From Atrichornis clamosus (Eukaryota; Chordata; Aves; Passeriformes; Menuridae): 64,000 nucleotides of DNA. The number at the start of each line of letters is the position of its first letter. Position 1 is the first letter of the stretch. The notes under the pieces were generated by a model. It did no database searches. It saw only the letters and a list, made by a program, of their open reading frames with translations, and was not told the DNA's origin. The stretch spans positions 1-64,000 of the forward strand of contig WBMZ01009494.1 of the NCBI GenBank assembly GCA_013400975.1, read 5' to 3'. Below, one piece after another: positions 1-12,000 of this stretch. The position numbers were made by a program, and so were the translations under genes.

Positions 1-3000
1 CCGTATTGTAACCCAGGACAATGATTGAAGTATTTTTAAAATCATGATGCATTGTTTCTTAATTAGGGTTGCTATTTTAATAGTCTGCATGTTTCTACAT
101 TTTCATGGATTAAAAGGAAGCTCCTTAGCTGAGCAGTGTGCAGATAACACAAATTTCTCTTTCACGTGTCTCAATTTCAATGGCTTTTTAACGACATCAC
201 TTACCCACTCAGATCTGTTCCATACTATTGGCAAAGACTAATCTAGAGCGTTTTGTAAAATACATGAAACTAGACAAAAATTATGCCAGAAATGCAAGAT
301 TTTTTTTTCTTTCATGCACTTTTGCTTGCACTTATAAGTTGAAGATAATTAAAATAATAAATAAATTGTAGTCTGAGAATCTGATAGCACAGCTAGCTAC
401 TCTCAATACAGCTGAATGACGAGTTTCAATTTTTATGGTAATTAGGTAAAATAAACTTTTCTATTTCACCTTAAGTATTTCAATAGCAGACTGAATGAAA
501 ATGTCTACTCATATCTTATGCCACTTAAGTTGCAAGCAACATTTCAGATGACCAACACGAGACAGAGAGGAAAAAGAACAAAACCACAGCTCTTGAACCC
601 ACTCTTAGAACACCAAAAAAAAAGATTCCCCTTCAGTTTCAGGTTCTCATGTACAACAGTATGTGAGTAACCGGGATTCTCAAGCAGCTCTTTATCAGCC
701 CTTAAATCAGGTCACCAGAAAAATCACACTGAAGGAGAGCAATAAGACCAGAAAATTCCAGTGGTCCAATCAGCCATTCTGTAGCTGCAAACTAAAGCCT
801 GCCCTGCAGAACAGACATCTGAGACAGAACTAAAACCTGCCAGCTGAGGACTTTCAGCTTACCAAAATGTTCTAACTATGCTATAAAACTCCCAGGTTTG
901 TCTTTTATTGGTCTTTAATTAGCTTTGAACAAATCACATCTAAGCTAAAGGTATATCCCTCCTTTGAACTTTCTCCCTCTCCATCAAATGTCTGCCACGA
1001 GAGACTTTTAAGTTTGCCATGTTGATTTTTGAGGCCACATATGGATTTAGAGAGAGAGAAAATAGACTTTATGACAGTCTTCTAGTGAAATGCAGCAATC
1101 AAGTTCACAGCTGAAACAGGTAAGCAGTTTAAAGTGAGGAGCTACAGAGGAACCCTTAAAGCTATGACAATATGCAGAGAACCTTTGGGAAATAAGTATG
1201 TATGTAATTGTAAAGTACAATTGGAATTCTAACTCAAATTACATTGGAAGGTAATTTATTCACACAATATTACATTTTTTCCCAGTCTCAGCCAAGATCT
1301 CCTGAACTTTATTTTTGCACTCTTCTCTTAGTCTCTAATGGCTTCTTTATCAAGTGAAGACCAGCTCTAAATATTGCTGCTATTTTGTTTAGCTTTTTTT
1401 TTCTTCCTATGTAACATTTCTAAGACATGTTTTCTTTTTTCCATTTTAATCTAGAAAATTTTATTCAGGCCTTCAACACGCTGCAGTACCTATTAAAAGA
1501 CCTTAAAAAATGTAGTCCATGTACTCAAATACCTGATTCCAGTATATATGTACACAAATACAGAACTAGTTGACAGAGAGACAACTTCATACTTTTGGGA
1601 TAACTAACAGAATTATTATAGAATTAATATAATATTTGGAACTTAGATAAGAAAAAATATATATTGGAGATCTAATGGTCAAATTCCATTCAAGGGACTT
1701 TTAAGTTCCTAATTAAATAGTACACTAAATACCTTTCATTACTGAAGTTCCCATAAAATATGTTATTATGTTCTTATGATCTTGTTCAAAACTCTCCACT
1801 TAAGTTTTACCAAAAGATGCCCTCTACTGTAGAGAGCATTCCTTTATTATAACAAAGCCCAAAAGTCTTCCTCCATTCCAAATTTTGTGGTTTTTTCATG
1901 GTTCTTAATTTCACATTCTTTAGAGTTTTCCCTTCTTCTTCCATCTTATTGACCTCAAAACCCTACATGTTCGAAGAGAAGAAGGCTCTTTTTAAAATTG
2001 GTGCCACAAAGCACAGGTGCTAATTGGCAGCTTCTGCACTATGCAGCCACCTCAGCACTGTGACACATGGTACCTCAGGCACTTACTCATCTGTGAACCT
2101 GCACCGGAGAAGATAAGGGCAGCAGGTCAATCAGGAAAAAAGTATGGGTAGCACACTATTATACCAATACTACGAGTAGCAATAATAGTCTTTCTGTGCT
2201 AGGTTTTTGCTTTCATGATTTAAAGTCAGTAGGCAGGACGGACATGAGGAGCTGAGGGGCCAACAGACTTCTGAAAGCATTCTACAAACATTTGCAAATC
2301 AAATTACTGTGAAGGAGGTCTGTCTGCTATACAGCCTGCAAATAATTGACTTCTCCAGTACATGGACAGGGACTAGAATATTTTCCAAGGTACGTACTGA
2401 AAACAATCACTTTGGGTGAACATGGACAGATCTCCTACACACCTGGCAAACTCTTTAAGGACGAAAATGCTGTTTTGTTTGAAAGAGGAGGAAAAGGCAA
2501 GATGTCATGAGTGACACCAATCTTTATCAATATTTAGAAAAGGGTAATACTTCCATGTATAGCAGATCTGTTATAAAAAGTAACAGTTATGAGTTCTAGA
2601 GAGTTTGAAGCTGCAAATCCTGACCTCTAATTTCAAAGAGTGGGAAAAAAGCCCTAAACAAGTAATGTGAAAAAACCCATCAGGTATGTCCTTCTTTGAA
2701 GAGGTTCCTACCAGCCAGCTTGTGTGCGTGCCTCCTGAGCATGATTGCTCTCACGAGTAATTTCTGAGTTACTTACTTTTTCCTTACTCACCTAACTCAA
2801 AGCTCAGATCTCTGATAGCCGTGCAGTAGTAGAATCTGATAGATGACGGATCTTGCCCTCAGCTACAGTGGGATTATCAGGCAACTGCTCTGATGGTTTG
2901 TATGCTGATAATTAAGATAATGATCTGAAATGACCAAGTGAAATGATAAAAAGCCACTTGGAATAGTGGCACAGGTGGAGGAGAAGAGTTATTTTATTTT

Positions 3001-3469
3001 GGCACTTTTCACGCATGTGTTGCACTGAAAGGCCAAGCTCTAGCAACACACTCTGGCATGGCACCAGTACTTTCTTTGTATTTGGTTTTGAAATGTCTTT
3101 GTTGGAAACTCCTCCCAGCTATTTGCGTTACACTGTAGATGTGCATTCTCCGTGCATTTATATTTCCCACAATTCGGTGTCACAGCTCCTGTGAAGCCAG
3201 CACAGCAAGTGAGCATCACTAAGCCTCAGCACACTGCTGGCTGTGGCTCCCTCCCGTCTGGCACATTTCCACGATGGATGAAGAGACTTCAGGCTTCTAA
3301 AGCAACACAGTCAAATCCTTCATGGATTAAACTCTTTTTGCTATATGGAAGAAATGTAAACAAATACTGAAATATTTCTTTCAAGAACAAAGTTTGCGTA
3401 GTTGATACTTGCACATCATTCTCAAACTGGGATGAACTTAATTTCAAACAAACACTCTGAAAACGCCGG
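1..3469. other. 5' flank of PPFIA2, no gene recognised
   Basis: AT-rich non-coding sequence upstream of the CpG island. The open frames here are short and lack family resemblance, splice context or codon bias. I saw no CR1 fragment, RNA gene or long tandem repeat. Only short poly-A and poly-T runs stand out, for example the T run near 301. Confidence 0.6.
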
Positions 3470-3470
3470 C

Positions 3471-3503
3471 TTTAAATCCTTTTCTGGTACTCGTTCATTC
3501 ACA
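3471..3503 (+). repeat. 33-bp sequence duplicated at 8994-9026 (probable donor copy)
   Basis: This 33-bp stretch at the left edge of the CpG island recurs at 8994-9026 with a single mismatch (CTGG here, CAGG there). It has no flanking direct repeats here, so this copy is more likely to be the template. It is not part of a repeat family I recognise. Confidence 0.85.
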
Positions 3504-4471
3504 ATGCCCAGTTCCACGGACACCCACCACCCTCCCATCTCCCCAGCCCTCTTCTACCGCCCGCCTCGGGTCGGCCCTGCCGGGCTGTGAGGGGCGCTGC
3601 GGGAGGTGCGGGGCCCCCCCGGAGACGGCGGCACCCGCCGGCCGCGCCGGGCGGCCGAGACGCCGCAGCCCCTCCAGCCCCTGCGAGCTGTCCGGGGGTC
3701 GACAGCCGTGGGCAGAGGAATTGTAAGGGCCGGAGGGAGCGCCGCTCAACATCCAGGTCGCGCCCTGGTGTCCCCTTTTTTCTTTTTCCAAGGAGTGGGC
3801 GTGAGGGACTTAGCGCCGAACGAGCCGCGAAGCAGCAGAAGCAGCAGAAGCAGCATTTTGATCTGGGGAGCCGCGTGCGTGAGGCAGAGGAGGCAGACGC
3901 GATTACTTCAGAATTTATTTAAGGACTGGTGAAAACCACTGCAGCGGCTCCAGGGGAAGTCCCCGCGCCGAGGAGCGCGCCCAGCCCGGCACCGCCGCAC
4001 GGCTTCCTCCGCCTTCCCCCCGCCCTCAGGCCCCGGCCGTGCCGCACGCCCAGGCTCCGGACCCGGGCACAGGGCGCTTGCCCGCGCCTGGCGTTTCCCA
4101 ATTTGTGCTATTAATTACACGCTCGGATTACTGAGATTATGGCAGGTTTTAGCCCTGCTTTATCATGGCCGGATTACAGCAGATGATACGTTTTATCACG
4201 CTACACGATCACAAGAGATGTTGTGGCGTTTGCCTGAGCTGTTTAAATTACAGAATACAGTCGTGTAGATCTCTCGTGCCGCTTGCCATAGCGGCGTCCC
4301 CGAGCGATGGGCACAGCCGTGGGGTGCCTGGCTGCCGGCGGGGCTGGCAGCCGTGCCCGGAGGGGCCCGGGACGCGCGGGCTGGGGCGCGGCCACGTGCC
4401 GTGGGTGACGGGCCGGGGCGCTCCCCGCTCCCGGCTCCTGCTCCACACCGCTGAGAGCGGGCTCTGTACGG

Positions 4472-4509
4472 TGCCAGCCGGGCAGCGATGTGCCAGCCAG
4501 GCAGCGATG
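4472..4509 (+). repeat. 19-bp tandem duplication in the CpG island
   Basis: Two adjacent 19-bp units, 4472-4490 and 4491-4509, each begin TGCCAGCC and end GCAGCGATG. They differ at one position (CGGG versus CAGG). This is a short recent duplication in GC-rich promoter DNA. Confidence 0.85.
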
Positions 4510-5090
4510 AGCCGCGGGCAGAGGATTTCTCTCTGTAAAGCAGAAAACCGCGTATGCTTTTTGATCATGCAGGCAGTCGTGCGTGCGTGTGGACTTCAGT
4601 CACGCAGAGAGACATAATTAGCCAGGGAGGTATCGAGGACACAGAGAAGCCAGATACGGCTTAGTAAAGTTTAACAAAAGATAAGAAATAAAAGAAAGAT
4701 GCTTTCGCCCTGCCCCCTCCTCCCTGTGATCATTTGCCTCCAGCTGCAAAGATGCTGTTGCTCGAAAGGGGCTGCTGGAGCTTTAAGAGCCGCTCCCCCC
4801 CCCCGCTCCCGACAATGGTCTGAACCGAGCTCTGCTTCCCAAAGCAAAATTTGTAATATGCCATTTTTCCCATGGATGCTTCTCCTCTTGGCTGCTGACG
4901 AAGTGACCGAAGAAAATGTTGAGGTGCCAAGCAGCGAGACTTGCCGGAGGAAGGGTGCGGGGGCTTGGGGTTCCTCGGAGCAACGCCTGTGTCACCATTG
5001 CTAGGAAGATGGTCCGGGAGTGCTCGGCTGTGTGAGTCCCCGCTCGAAGCCGGTGGAGACTGCGGTTGTTATTGATCAAGTGAAATAGCA

Positions 5091-6397
5091 GACGCCGAAC
5101 TAAAAGATACTAGGTACTGAATCTTCTATTTCTGAGTTATACATTCCCTCCTTAGCCCCCATACCCTCGGGAGATGAGGTGCAAATGCAAAATCTAGCTG
5201 TCTGCCTCTTGCTGTAGTACTTGTGTGGTATTTAAATGCATTTCTATAATGGAGTTGGGGAATTTCAGACTAAAAAATGTGAAGCCAACTTCTTTTTTTT
5301 TTTTGTGGTTAAGGGAGATAGGAGATCAGAGGGATGCAATAAAGAACAAATAGTTGGAATGAGTTCCTTTTCTAAGGTACTGTGTTGACCACCCGTTCTG
5401 TGTGGAAGGAGTGCAGGATGCTTCTGTTAAAGGTGATATCATAGTTTAGTGGAGACTGGCAGGTAAGGAGTTAACTAGGAGGAGGAATATGCATGTAATG
5501 CAACTCAGACAATAGGAAGGATTTTCCTTATGGAATTACACTGTGCTGCCTAAGAGCGATCCTGCTGAGGACATCTGAAGAGACATAATTGCAGTAAGAT
5601 CTGGATTTATCAGCCACTATATCTATTTAACGATTTGAAAAAAATAGCTTGTAAATGCAAAATATCCGGAATGATCCAATGAAATGAGTTTTCAAGCTGA
5701 TGTCACTGTGAACAGGCTAGAATGTATGGTAGTTGGATTTCTACTTCTTTTTCCTGCAGCAGAATTACAAGTGACTTGAAATGACTCCTCAACCAAGGTG
5801 TGCAAATCAAACATCAGAGTAAACAGAAAATAAGCTTTTAAAGCCAGTTATGGATAGAAAGGTGAGGGACTAAAGTAAGATTCACATCTGAGGTGGTGGC
5901 CTTCAAGGTGAGCAAAATGAATGCTTGTTTAAGAGCCTTTGTCAGGCAGAAGCCAAGTAGCTTTCTGTCTTCTTATTCCCAGAGCTTCCCAAGTGAAAGA
6001 AGTCCATCTGGTAAATTATTTCCAGGCTAAATGAGATTGCAGAGGTGCTTGTTATAATATTCACTTAAATAATTCCAAGAGTCTTGGACAATTGAGATAA
6101 CAGAAGATGCCAAATGGGGTGGGGTCCAGTGAGAAGAAGGAAGACAACTTTTTCCACCTCTATAGGATATGTACCACAGAAATTTCAAGTAGTTTTAGAG
6201 AAAGTAAGAATTGAGGACATACTGTCATACTTGGTCCATACATGATTTTCAGCTTAATCAGAGAGAAGTTAATCTAAGAGAATTGCTATCAATTAATTTG
6301 TTAATGGAGTCCTTCCTGAAGAGAAGATTTATATAACTCTTCACCAAGGGTGGCCATATCCTGTGCTGTGTGTTGGAATTTTTGTCCATTCACTTAC
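5091..6397. other. Presumed start of PPFIA2 5'-UTR intron, with a strong donor at 5463
   Basis: AT-rich, no coding signal. The most useful feature is GGCAG/GTAAGG with the intron starting at 5463, a near-consensus + strand splice donor 370 bp beyond the CpG island. It could close the PPFIA2 first exon. Nothing else is recognised in this stretch. Confidence 0.4.
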
Positions 6398-6859
6398 CTG
6401 GATTTTTAAAGTGAGCTGCAGAATTCCTAATTAAGCTAATACTGGGTTCACTCTTGATGGAGACATAATGCAGCTGATGCTGTAGATTTGCTATGACATT
6501 TTTGCATACAGCCTGAAAAATCTTAATGCAATGACAGTGAACCACATTACTTCCCCCTCTAGCAGAACAGATCACTTTAAGCAGTTGTTGCTTTTTGCCA
6601 GTTAAATGCTGTGTGTTTAGAGGGGAATCACGTTCATGATTTCTGGTAATACTGTACGCAATGGTCACATAACACCCGGAATTCTCCCTGGTGTCCTGTA
6701 ACATGCATTTGTGATCTTTATCCTTTTGTTTGGAGGTAGTAAAATGACAGGAGGTTGATGGCTTGTTTATGTTAGTGACTTTTCCAACATCTGCACTGAT
6801 CCAAACACACTGAAGTCCATGAGGGAATTTCCATGAATTCAAGCATTTGTTGGATTAGA
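6398..6859 (-). other. Candidate antisense exon with long open frame, unrecognised
   Basis: On the minus strand about 150 codons stay open from about 6850 down to 6398, unusual in AT-rich DNA. The open stretch runs straight into a consensus donor: ATCCAG/GTAAGTG, with GT occupying 6396-6397. A possible acceptor (pyrimidine-rich stretch then GGAG) would start the exon near 6859, but a TAA lies just inside it in the same frame, so that boundary may be wrong or the exon non-coding. The first ATG in the open frame is about 50 codons in. The predicted peptide is rich in Cys, His, Lys and Ser, has no membrane segment or low-complexity tract, and matches no family I know. It lies antisense to the PPFIA2 5'-UTR intron. 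Alternatives are a lncRNA exon, an eroded pseudogene or chance. Confidence 0.3.
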
Positions 6860-7314
6860 CTCCATGCAAATGATTGGAGAAAACACAGAACTAGGAACCA
6901 GTCTACCTTGAATAGACTTTGTAGTAGATGGTGCAGTAGATACAGGATGGACAAGAAAGGTAATGTGTTTAGAGAACTTCAGTGTATTGCTTCACAAGCT
7001 GCCATTGTGTATGGCTGTGACACCTGAGCACTCAGGTCCAGAACTGCTATTAAAACAAGACCTTAGGTTTTGTTTCAGATTAGAAGAGTTCTAAAGTTAT
7101 CACATTGCCTTAAAGTCTATTTCTAGAGAACATTGATGTGTTACGTGGATTTCAAGGGAAGCAGGAATCTTTCACTATCCCATTCCCCTTCAGAACCTCT
7201 CTGGGGGTGTGGGATAGTTGGAAAGTGCTACACAAGTTCACTGTATGTTGCAGTCCTTGTGTGCACCCTGAGCAAGGGAATTGTAAAGTCTGCTCTGTGG
7301 CTCAGGATGGATCT

Positions 7315-7346
7315 AAGAAACAGCGTTTGTAAGAAACAGCGTTTGT
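7315..7346 (+). repeat. Perfect 16-bp tandem duplication
   Basis: Two identical adjacent 16-bp units, 7315-7330 and 7331-7346, each AAGAAACAGCGTTTGT. It is isolated and shows no larger array. Confidence 0.95.
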
Positions 7347-7711
7347 GTAGCAGCAGTAATATGCTGGTGACAATGCATATTTCATTGAGAGATTGCTTTA
7401 CTTACATTCAGAATACTGGGTAAAGTGATAAACTTTGTACTGCAGAAATACTAAGTTCAGTGTCAATCGAGCTTTCATTTTTCTTCTTAAAGAAAGAGAA
7501 ACACCTTTGAAAAGTCTTATTTTTGTTGACTTAGATCAGTCAAGCATAGCTTTAGTTAATTTGTATTACTACAGGGCAAGTCAGCCTTTTTCTGCAAAAG
7601 AACATAAACTTCCCTTTTCTTCCTTTCAATAAAGAGGTATATAGTGCATGTTCAGCTATTAATGTCAGCTAGAATGTATTCTTAAGTTGAAGCATATGTC
7701 ACCTTGTTAAA

Positions 7712-7778
7712 CCCTCTCTCTCCTCTCCTTCCCCTTCTTTGCAGTCCTGGCTGCACGGGAAGTATTGCACAGAATGAT
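7712..7778 (+). other. Very strong splice acceptor, candidate internal 5'-UTR exon
   Basis: An uninterrupted 29-nt pyrimidine run occupies 7712-7740 and is followed at once by GCAG, giving an acceptor whose exon would begin at 7745. It is the strongest + strand acceptor I noticed in the window. It lies between the CpG island and the PPFIA2 start exon, where alternative non-coding leader exons would be expected. A possible but mediocre donor (GAT/GTATAT) would end the exon at 7778; the true 3' end is unclear. It could equally be an unused pyrimidine tract. Confidence 0.25.
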
Positions 7779-7935
7779 GTATATGAGAGCTTACCCAGTT
7801 ACCATGGACTTCAGTGGCCTTGAAAATATGAGACAGAGTTGTTTAATCCATCTCTTGCAGTTCTTAACACCCACTGAAATAAATAACAGCTTCCTTGATG
7901 TTCATCCTTGGACGCCTGTGTTCCGCTCAACATGC

Positions 7936-7996
7936 CTTCAGGTTGGACGAGATGATCTCCAGAGGTTCCTTGCAACCCTGACCATTCAGTGATTCT
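7936..7996 (+). mobile_element. CR1 LINE 3'-end fragment
   Basis: About 60 bp match the conserved CR1 3' terminus: GGTTGGACGAGATGATCTCC, then a CCAGAGGTTCC-like block, then ACCATTCAGTGATTCT. Only the tail is present, so this is an old and heavily 5'-truncated copy in + orientation. Confidence 0.8.
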
Positions 7997-8461
7997 CTCA
8001 TATCCTGAAAGAACAAGGTGTCTGTCCACTCACTAGTGGGTTGCTGTAGTTACCTGGCCTGTTCCTCACTTACTCCTGAGGACCAGGATGGTCAATTAAG
8101 GTCTTAATTATCTGTTCCCCCTCTACTTCCATTCCTCCCCAGCTTCTCCTCTGCAATTTTCTGTGGGTAAAAGCCTGCAGTTCTCTGGTGGCACAAAGAG
8201 CTAAGTAGCTTGCCAGATGCATGGTTAGGCACCACTGGTATAATCAAGTAGGATTTGAGGTATCAAGTCTGAGTAAAGAAATACCTAATAAAATACTTCA
8301 CTGAGAATTTCCTTAGTCTCTACAAAGTTGCCTCCTGATGGCTGGGTACAGATTTCTGAGTTTATTCAATTCAACACCATATATCTTTCCTTTGAAAAGA
8401 AACAAAGTCTGTGTTTCTGGGTTCTTGGATTTGTTTGGTAGTTGATTTGTTTGATTCCTGT

Positions 8462-8540
8462 CACATGGAATTATTCAGTGTGGAAGGGACCTTTGGAAGT
8501 CATCTGTGTCAACTCCTTGCCCAGTGCTGGGCCAAGTGCA
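8462..8540 (-). mobile_element. CR1 LINE 3'-end fragment (inverted)
   Basis: The + strand reads as the reverse complement of a CR1 tail: an ATTCAGTGTGGAAGGGACCT block, then TTGGAAGTCATCTGTG, then a CAACTCCTTGCCC-like block. It is a diverged, minus-oriented fragment of about 80 bp. Confidence 0.8.
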
Positions 8541-8980
8541 AAATAAAATGAGTTTGCTCATTGCAGGTTTGGGAAATAAAAAGAAAATTCAGTGCTGACT
8601 GTAAATTTCAGAAATTTAAAGCAGATATTTATGCACTCCAATTTTGCTTAGATTTTGTCACATTAACTGACATTTATATGAGAAGTTACTTTGCAATTTA
8701 GAGTTGTGGGAATGCAATTCAAGGTTTCTGTTGTAAACTTCAGAGAAGGAATTCTAATGCTTCAGGTACATTGTTGTTTGTCTTTGCTCATTCTTCCTTT
8801 TCTGTTACTGTCAGCTCTGTGTTCTTTTTCACTAATACAGCTCATCAAAGAATTGTAACTGTAATTGCCTTGTAGAAGTTGATAGGAAAGTATTGATTGG
8901 GGAAAGGGATACTACCCTGGGATAACAAATACATGAACATAGGAGCTGAAACGTGCAGACCAAGTGGAGTGATTAAAATA

Positions 8981-9048
8981 CATATTTTATGCATTTAAAT
9001 CCTTTTCAGGTACTCGTTCATTCACATATTTTATGCATATTTTATGCA
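8981..9048 (+). repeat. 33-bp templated insertion flanked by 13-bp direct repeats
   Basis: The 13-mer CATATTTTATGCA occurs at 8981-8993, 9025-9037 and 9036-9048. Between the first and second copies lies a 33-bp sequence (8994-9026) that matches 3471-3503 in 32 of 33 positions. The arrangement looks like break repair that copied a nearby template and duplicated the recipient flank. No poly-A tail or transposon termini are visible. Confidence 0.85.
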
Positions 9049-12000
9049 CAAACTCATGCATCTGATTTTCAGTGTGCACATGAAGCTGAATGAGGAACTA
9101 ACAGCCTGTTACACTGTATAAAACCAATTCAAAAGAGTAAAGGGCTGGGAATTTTAGTCCGGATCTTTGATCCTTTGGGGCTGTTCTGGGCATATGGTTA
9201 TATACAGTCAACTGTATATGTGTGACAGGAGAGCAGGATCCCAAACCATTGGCTGATAAACACAGTTAGAAAAAATGGAATATTCAGATTTCAGTTTATG
9301 GATGTGCTTGGTCTAGCCAGAAGTTACGGTTTAAAAAATCAAGTCCTATGAGCCTAACCAGTTTCTGGAGCAGTAAGAATGGAGAACAAAAAGGAAGCTT
9401 AATGACAGTCCATTATTTATCTTGTGCAGTTCTATTCTGAGTAGGATTGACTTGATTTAGTAAGAGCTGTGTCCCTGAGACAAATACCTGCCACGTATGC
9501 ATAGATGTTTTCTTGAACTGTACATATATCATGAAGTCCAGGATGCATCTCACCTGTGTACATGAAATTTGATTCATGCATATAGAGTGAAAGGTATCTG
9601 AGTTTTTTCAGAAGTTATGTACATTCACAGATCAGCCACGAAGTATGTGTGGCATGGTAGTTCCAAAGTGTAATAGAAGTGGATGTGCCAATAGCCTTAT
9701 TTTGAGCCTTTAAGAACTGCAGCATTGAATGTGGCTGTGTCTCCCCTATAAAAACCACTGAAAAAGTCATATCTTTTTCATAGAAAGAATGACTAATCCT
9801 GGTTAATTTATTAGAGAGATCACTTTCAGTGTTTAATGATTGAAATCCTTCCTGTATAAAATATACTTTAGCTCAGCATAGATTTATGGTCTGTGATTGG
9901 TGGGGAAGAGTAGGTAAGTAGAGTTGTTCCTTCTAATTTCATTGTATGAAATATTTCAGTTGTATGTATTGTGAAACCAGGTTAAAAAGTTTTGGGGTTT
10001 TGGAAGTTTTTAATGACCAAACTTAGGTTTAAAATTCAAATTACATAGAAGGAAAATCAGAAATGGCCCTCCTTCCCTACAGGGAACATTAAAATATAAT
10101 TCAAGTTACTCAGAGTATCACTACATTAGCAATCAGACCTAACTGATCATACCAATACTATTTTTATGTTATAATGTAAACCCCTCCATTGTTTCTGTCT
10201 GCATATGTTATGTTAGTCCTCTACGTGCTTTTGGTGTGTGCAAACTAAATTTCTTTCTAACTGACTGGGAACTTACGCTTAAATCTAATCTCCTGACCCC
10301 ATGTGTGAACCACATCATTCTGTGGTTAGCCAAGGGTTGACTTATAGATGCACACACCATCAGAAGGCTCAGGAAACGTCAACAACTCTTGTAACTCCCT
10401 GACATAATTCATTTCCTATATAAAGATCCAAATGCATATGTGCCCTTCTGTTTGTCCTCAGCTTCTAATCCTCTACTACTAAACTGTGATCAGTCAGTTT
10501 GCTGACACTCTTCCTCTGTTTCTGCTGAAGTTCTTTCTCTGTTTTACCTGCCCTAGCTTTTGTTGCAGCCCCTCTTGATAAACCTCCTTTTTTTTTCTTT
10601 TTTTTTCCTTCATTTACAAATTCATCAGATATTCTCAGTATTTTGATTCCTTCCTGCTATGAAGCCGGAAATTCATAAAAGGTGCAGTAAGGTCTTGGGG
10701 AAGTGGCTCTGTTCTTCAGCATGTACTTGGGAACAGTTAAATAGTGGCTGCCTCAGGACATTGAAAGCATCCCATGTGTTGGCAAATATAAGAGTGATAA
10801 ATGCCAAATAACGTTTTAAAAAAAAAAAAGAATGCTTTTCTAAAAGCAAGAAGACACAAATCATAGTAAATCAGAACAACATGGCATACTATGTCTTTCA
10901 AGAAGAGCTATAAGAAAATTTTCTTCGCAAGTCCCTCAGCACACCTGCAGCACACCTGTTCCTTTTATTCTGGCTTTGTGTCCCAGAAGCACTCAGAGAA
11001 GCCAAGTTTCCTTCAGAGCTGATTGAGGTCCTCATGGGCCCTCACAAAAGATCTATGTGAGGGCATGGTCCAGGATTCCCATATCTCCTTCTCCTCACTG
11101 TTGCAAGAGTCAAAGCATCCCTTTCTGTCACACCCGACCAGCACTTCTGATCTGGCTCAGGATAGCATATTGCTTTTCTGTATTTCTCGCCACTCTTAGG
11201 GTGGGGGAGGGGAGAGGATGCATATTGTTCCAATGGAATAATGGCATTGATCTCCGAACTTCCAGAAAGCAATGTGCATCACCAGTCTGACTGCAGGAAC
11301 TGCTGTACCTTTTAAAGATTCTCCTGGGGCTGTGAGCTGTGGGAGGAAACTTTCAAATAGCAACTACCTACATCAGGAACTGCCCACCCATTCCCTGCCT
11401 TCTCTGCTGTCTTAGTCATAGCTCAAGTTTGTTGCTTGTGCTGTGTCAGGATAACGCAGCCCAGGCATTCAAAATAAGCACAATACATGGCCCCCTCCCT
11501 TCCCTGAATGCAACAGCTTAGAGGCACAGGATATGGTAATAGTGCCATGAGCATTCACATCGTGGATTCCATTGCTACCTCACAACCACTTGCATATATG
11601 TCTTCCCACATCCTCAAAATGACTGTAAGGAGATTTTCTATCCAGTTTCAGTGCAAGGTGTTGAGGTAGCAACAGCTGTCTGCACACAGGCTTTTCTGCC
11701 TGTTCCCACACACTCACCAGCGTTCCAGCAAAATTACAGCACTCTCGCTCTGCCACAGCCTGTGTGCAGGGATGGCAAATGCTGTGTCCTTCCCACCAGA
11801 AACCTGATCTGCACGTGCAGGACATTGGAAGTAATTTTTTGAATGATGAAGCTTCACTGATGAGAATCCCCTGGGACAAGAAGCACGGCCCATGAGATGT
11901 TGATGATCGTGAGGGAGGAGAGGTTCAGTGCTGACTTTGGTCTAGAAGAAGGGCCATGCAGAGACCTTGGTCTCTGGCCACCTGCTGCATACTGAAAAGT

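Larger units (their letters stand above)
3470..5090 (+). promoter_or_regulatory. PPFIA2: CpG island, probable PPFIA2 promoter and first (non-coding) exon region
   Basis: GC content and CpG density rise sharply from about 3470 and fall again by about 5090, against an AT-rich, CpG-poor background on both sides. The densest parts are 3540-3700, 3940-4100 and 4300-4500. Unmethylated CpG islands of this size normally mark promoters in birds. The island lies about 8 kb upstream of the first coding exon of PPFIA2 on the same strand, the spacing expected for a gene with a non-coding first exon. There is no strong TATA box. Possible first-exon donors are GTGAGT at 5032 and the better CAG/GTAAGG at 5463, just past the island. 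Several open frames of 60-150 codons cross the island in both directions; I read them as a by-product of high GC. The transcription start and direction are inferred; a divergent antisense transcript is also possible. Confidence 0.75.

Noticed and set aside
3685..3705. REST/RE1-like site (GAGCTGTCCGGGGGTCGACA)
   Set aside because: The left half resembles RE1, but the right half matches poorly. Not strong enough to annotate without a scored matrix.
4165..4617. 150-codon + strand open frame in the CpG island, with others of 60-110 codons on both strands at 3495-5079
   Set aside because: Stops are rare in GC-rich DNA. Several overlapping frames are open at once, none matches a family, and the upstream ATGs fit 5' leader or promoter sequence.
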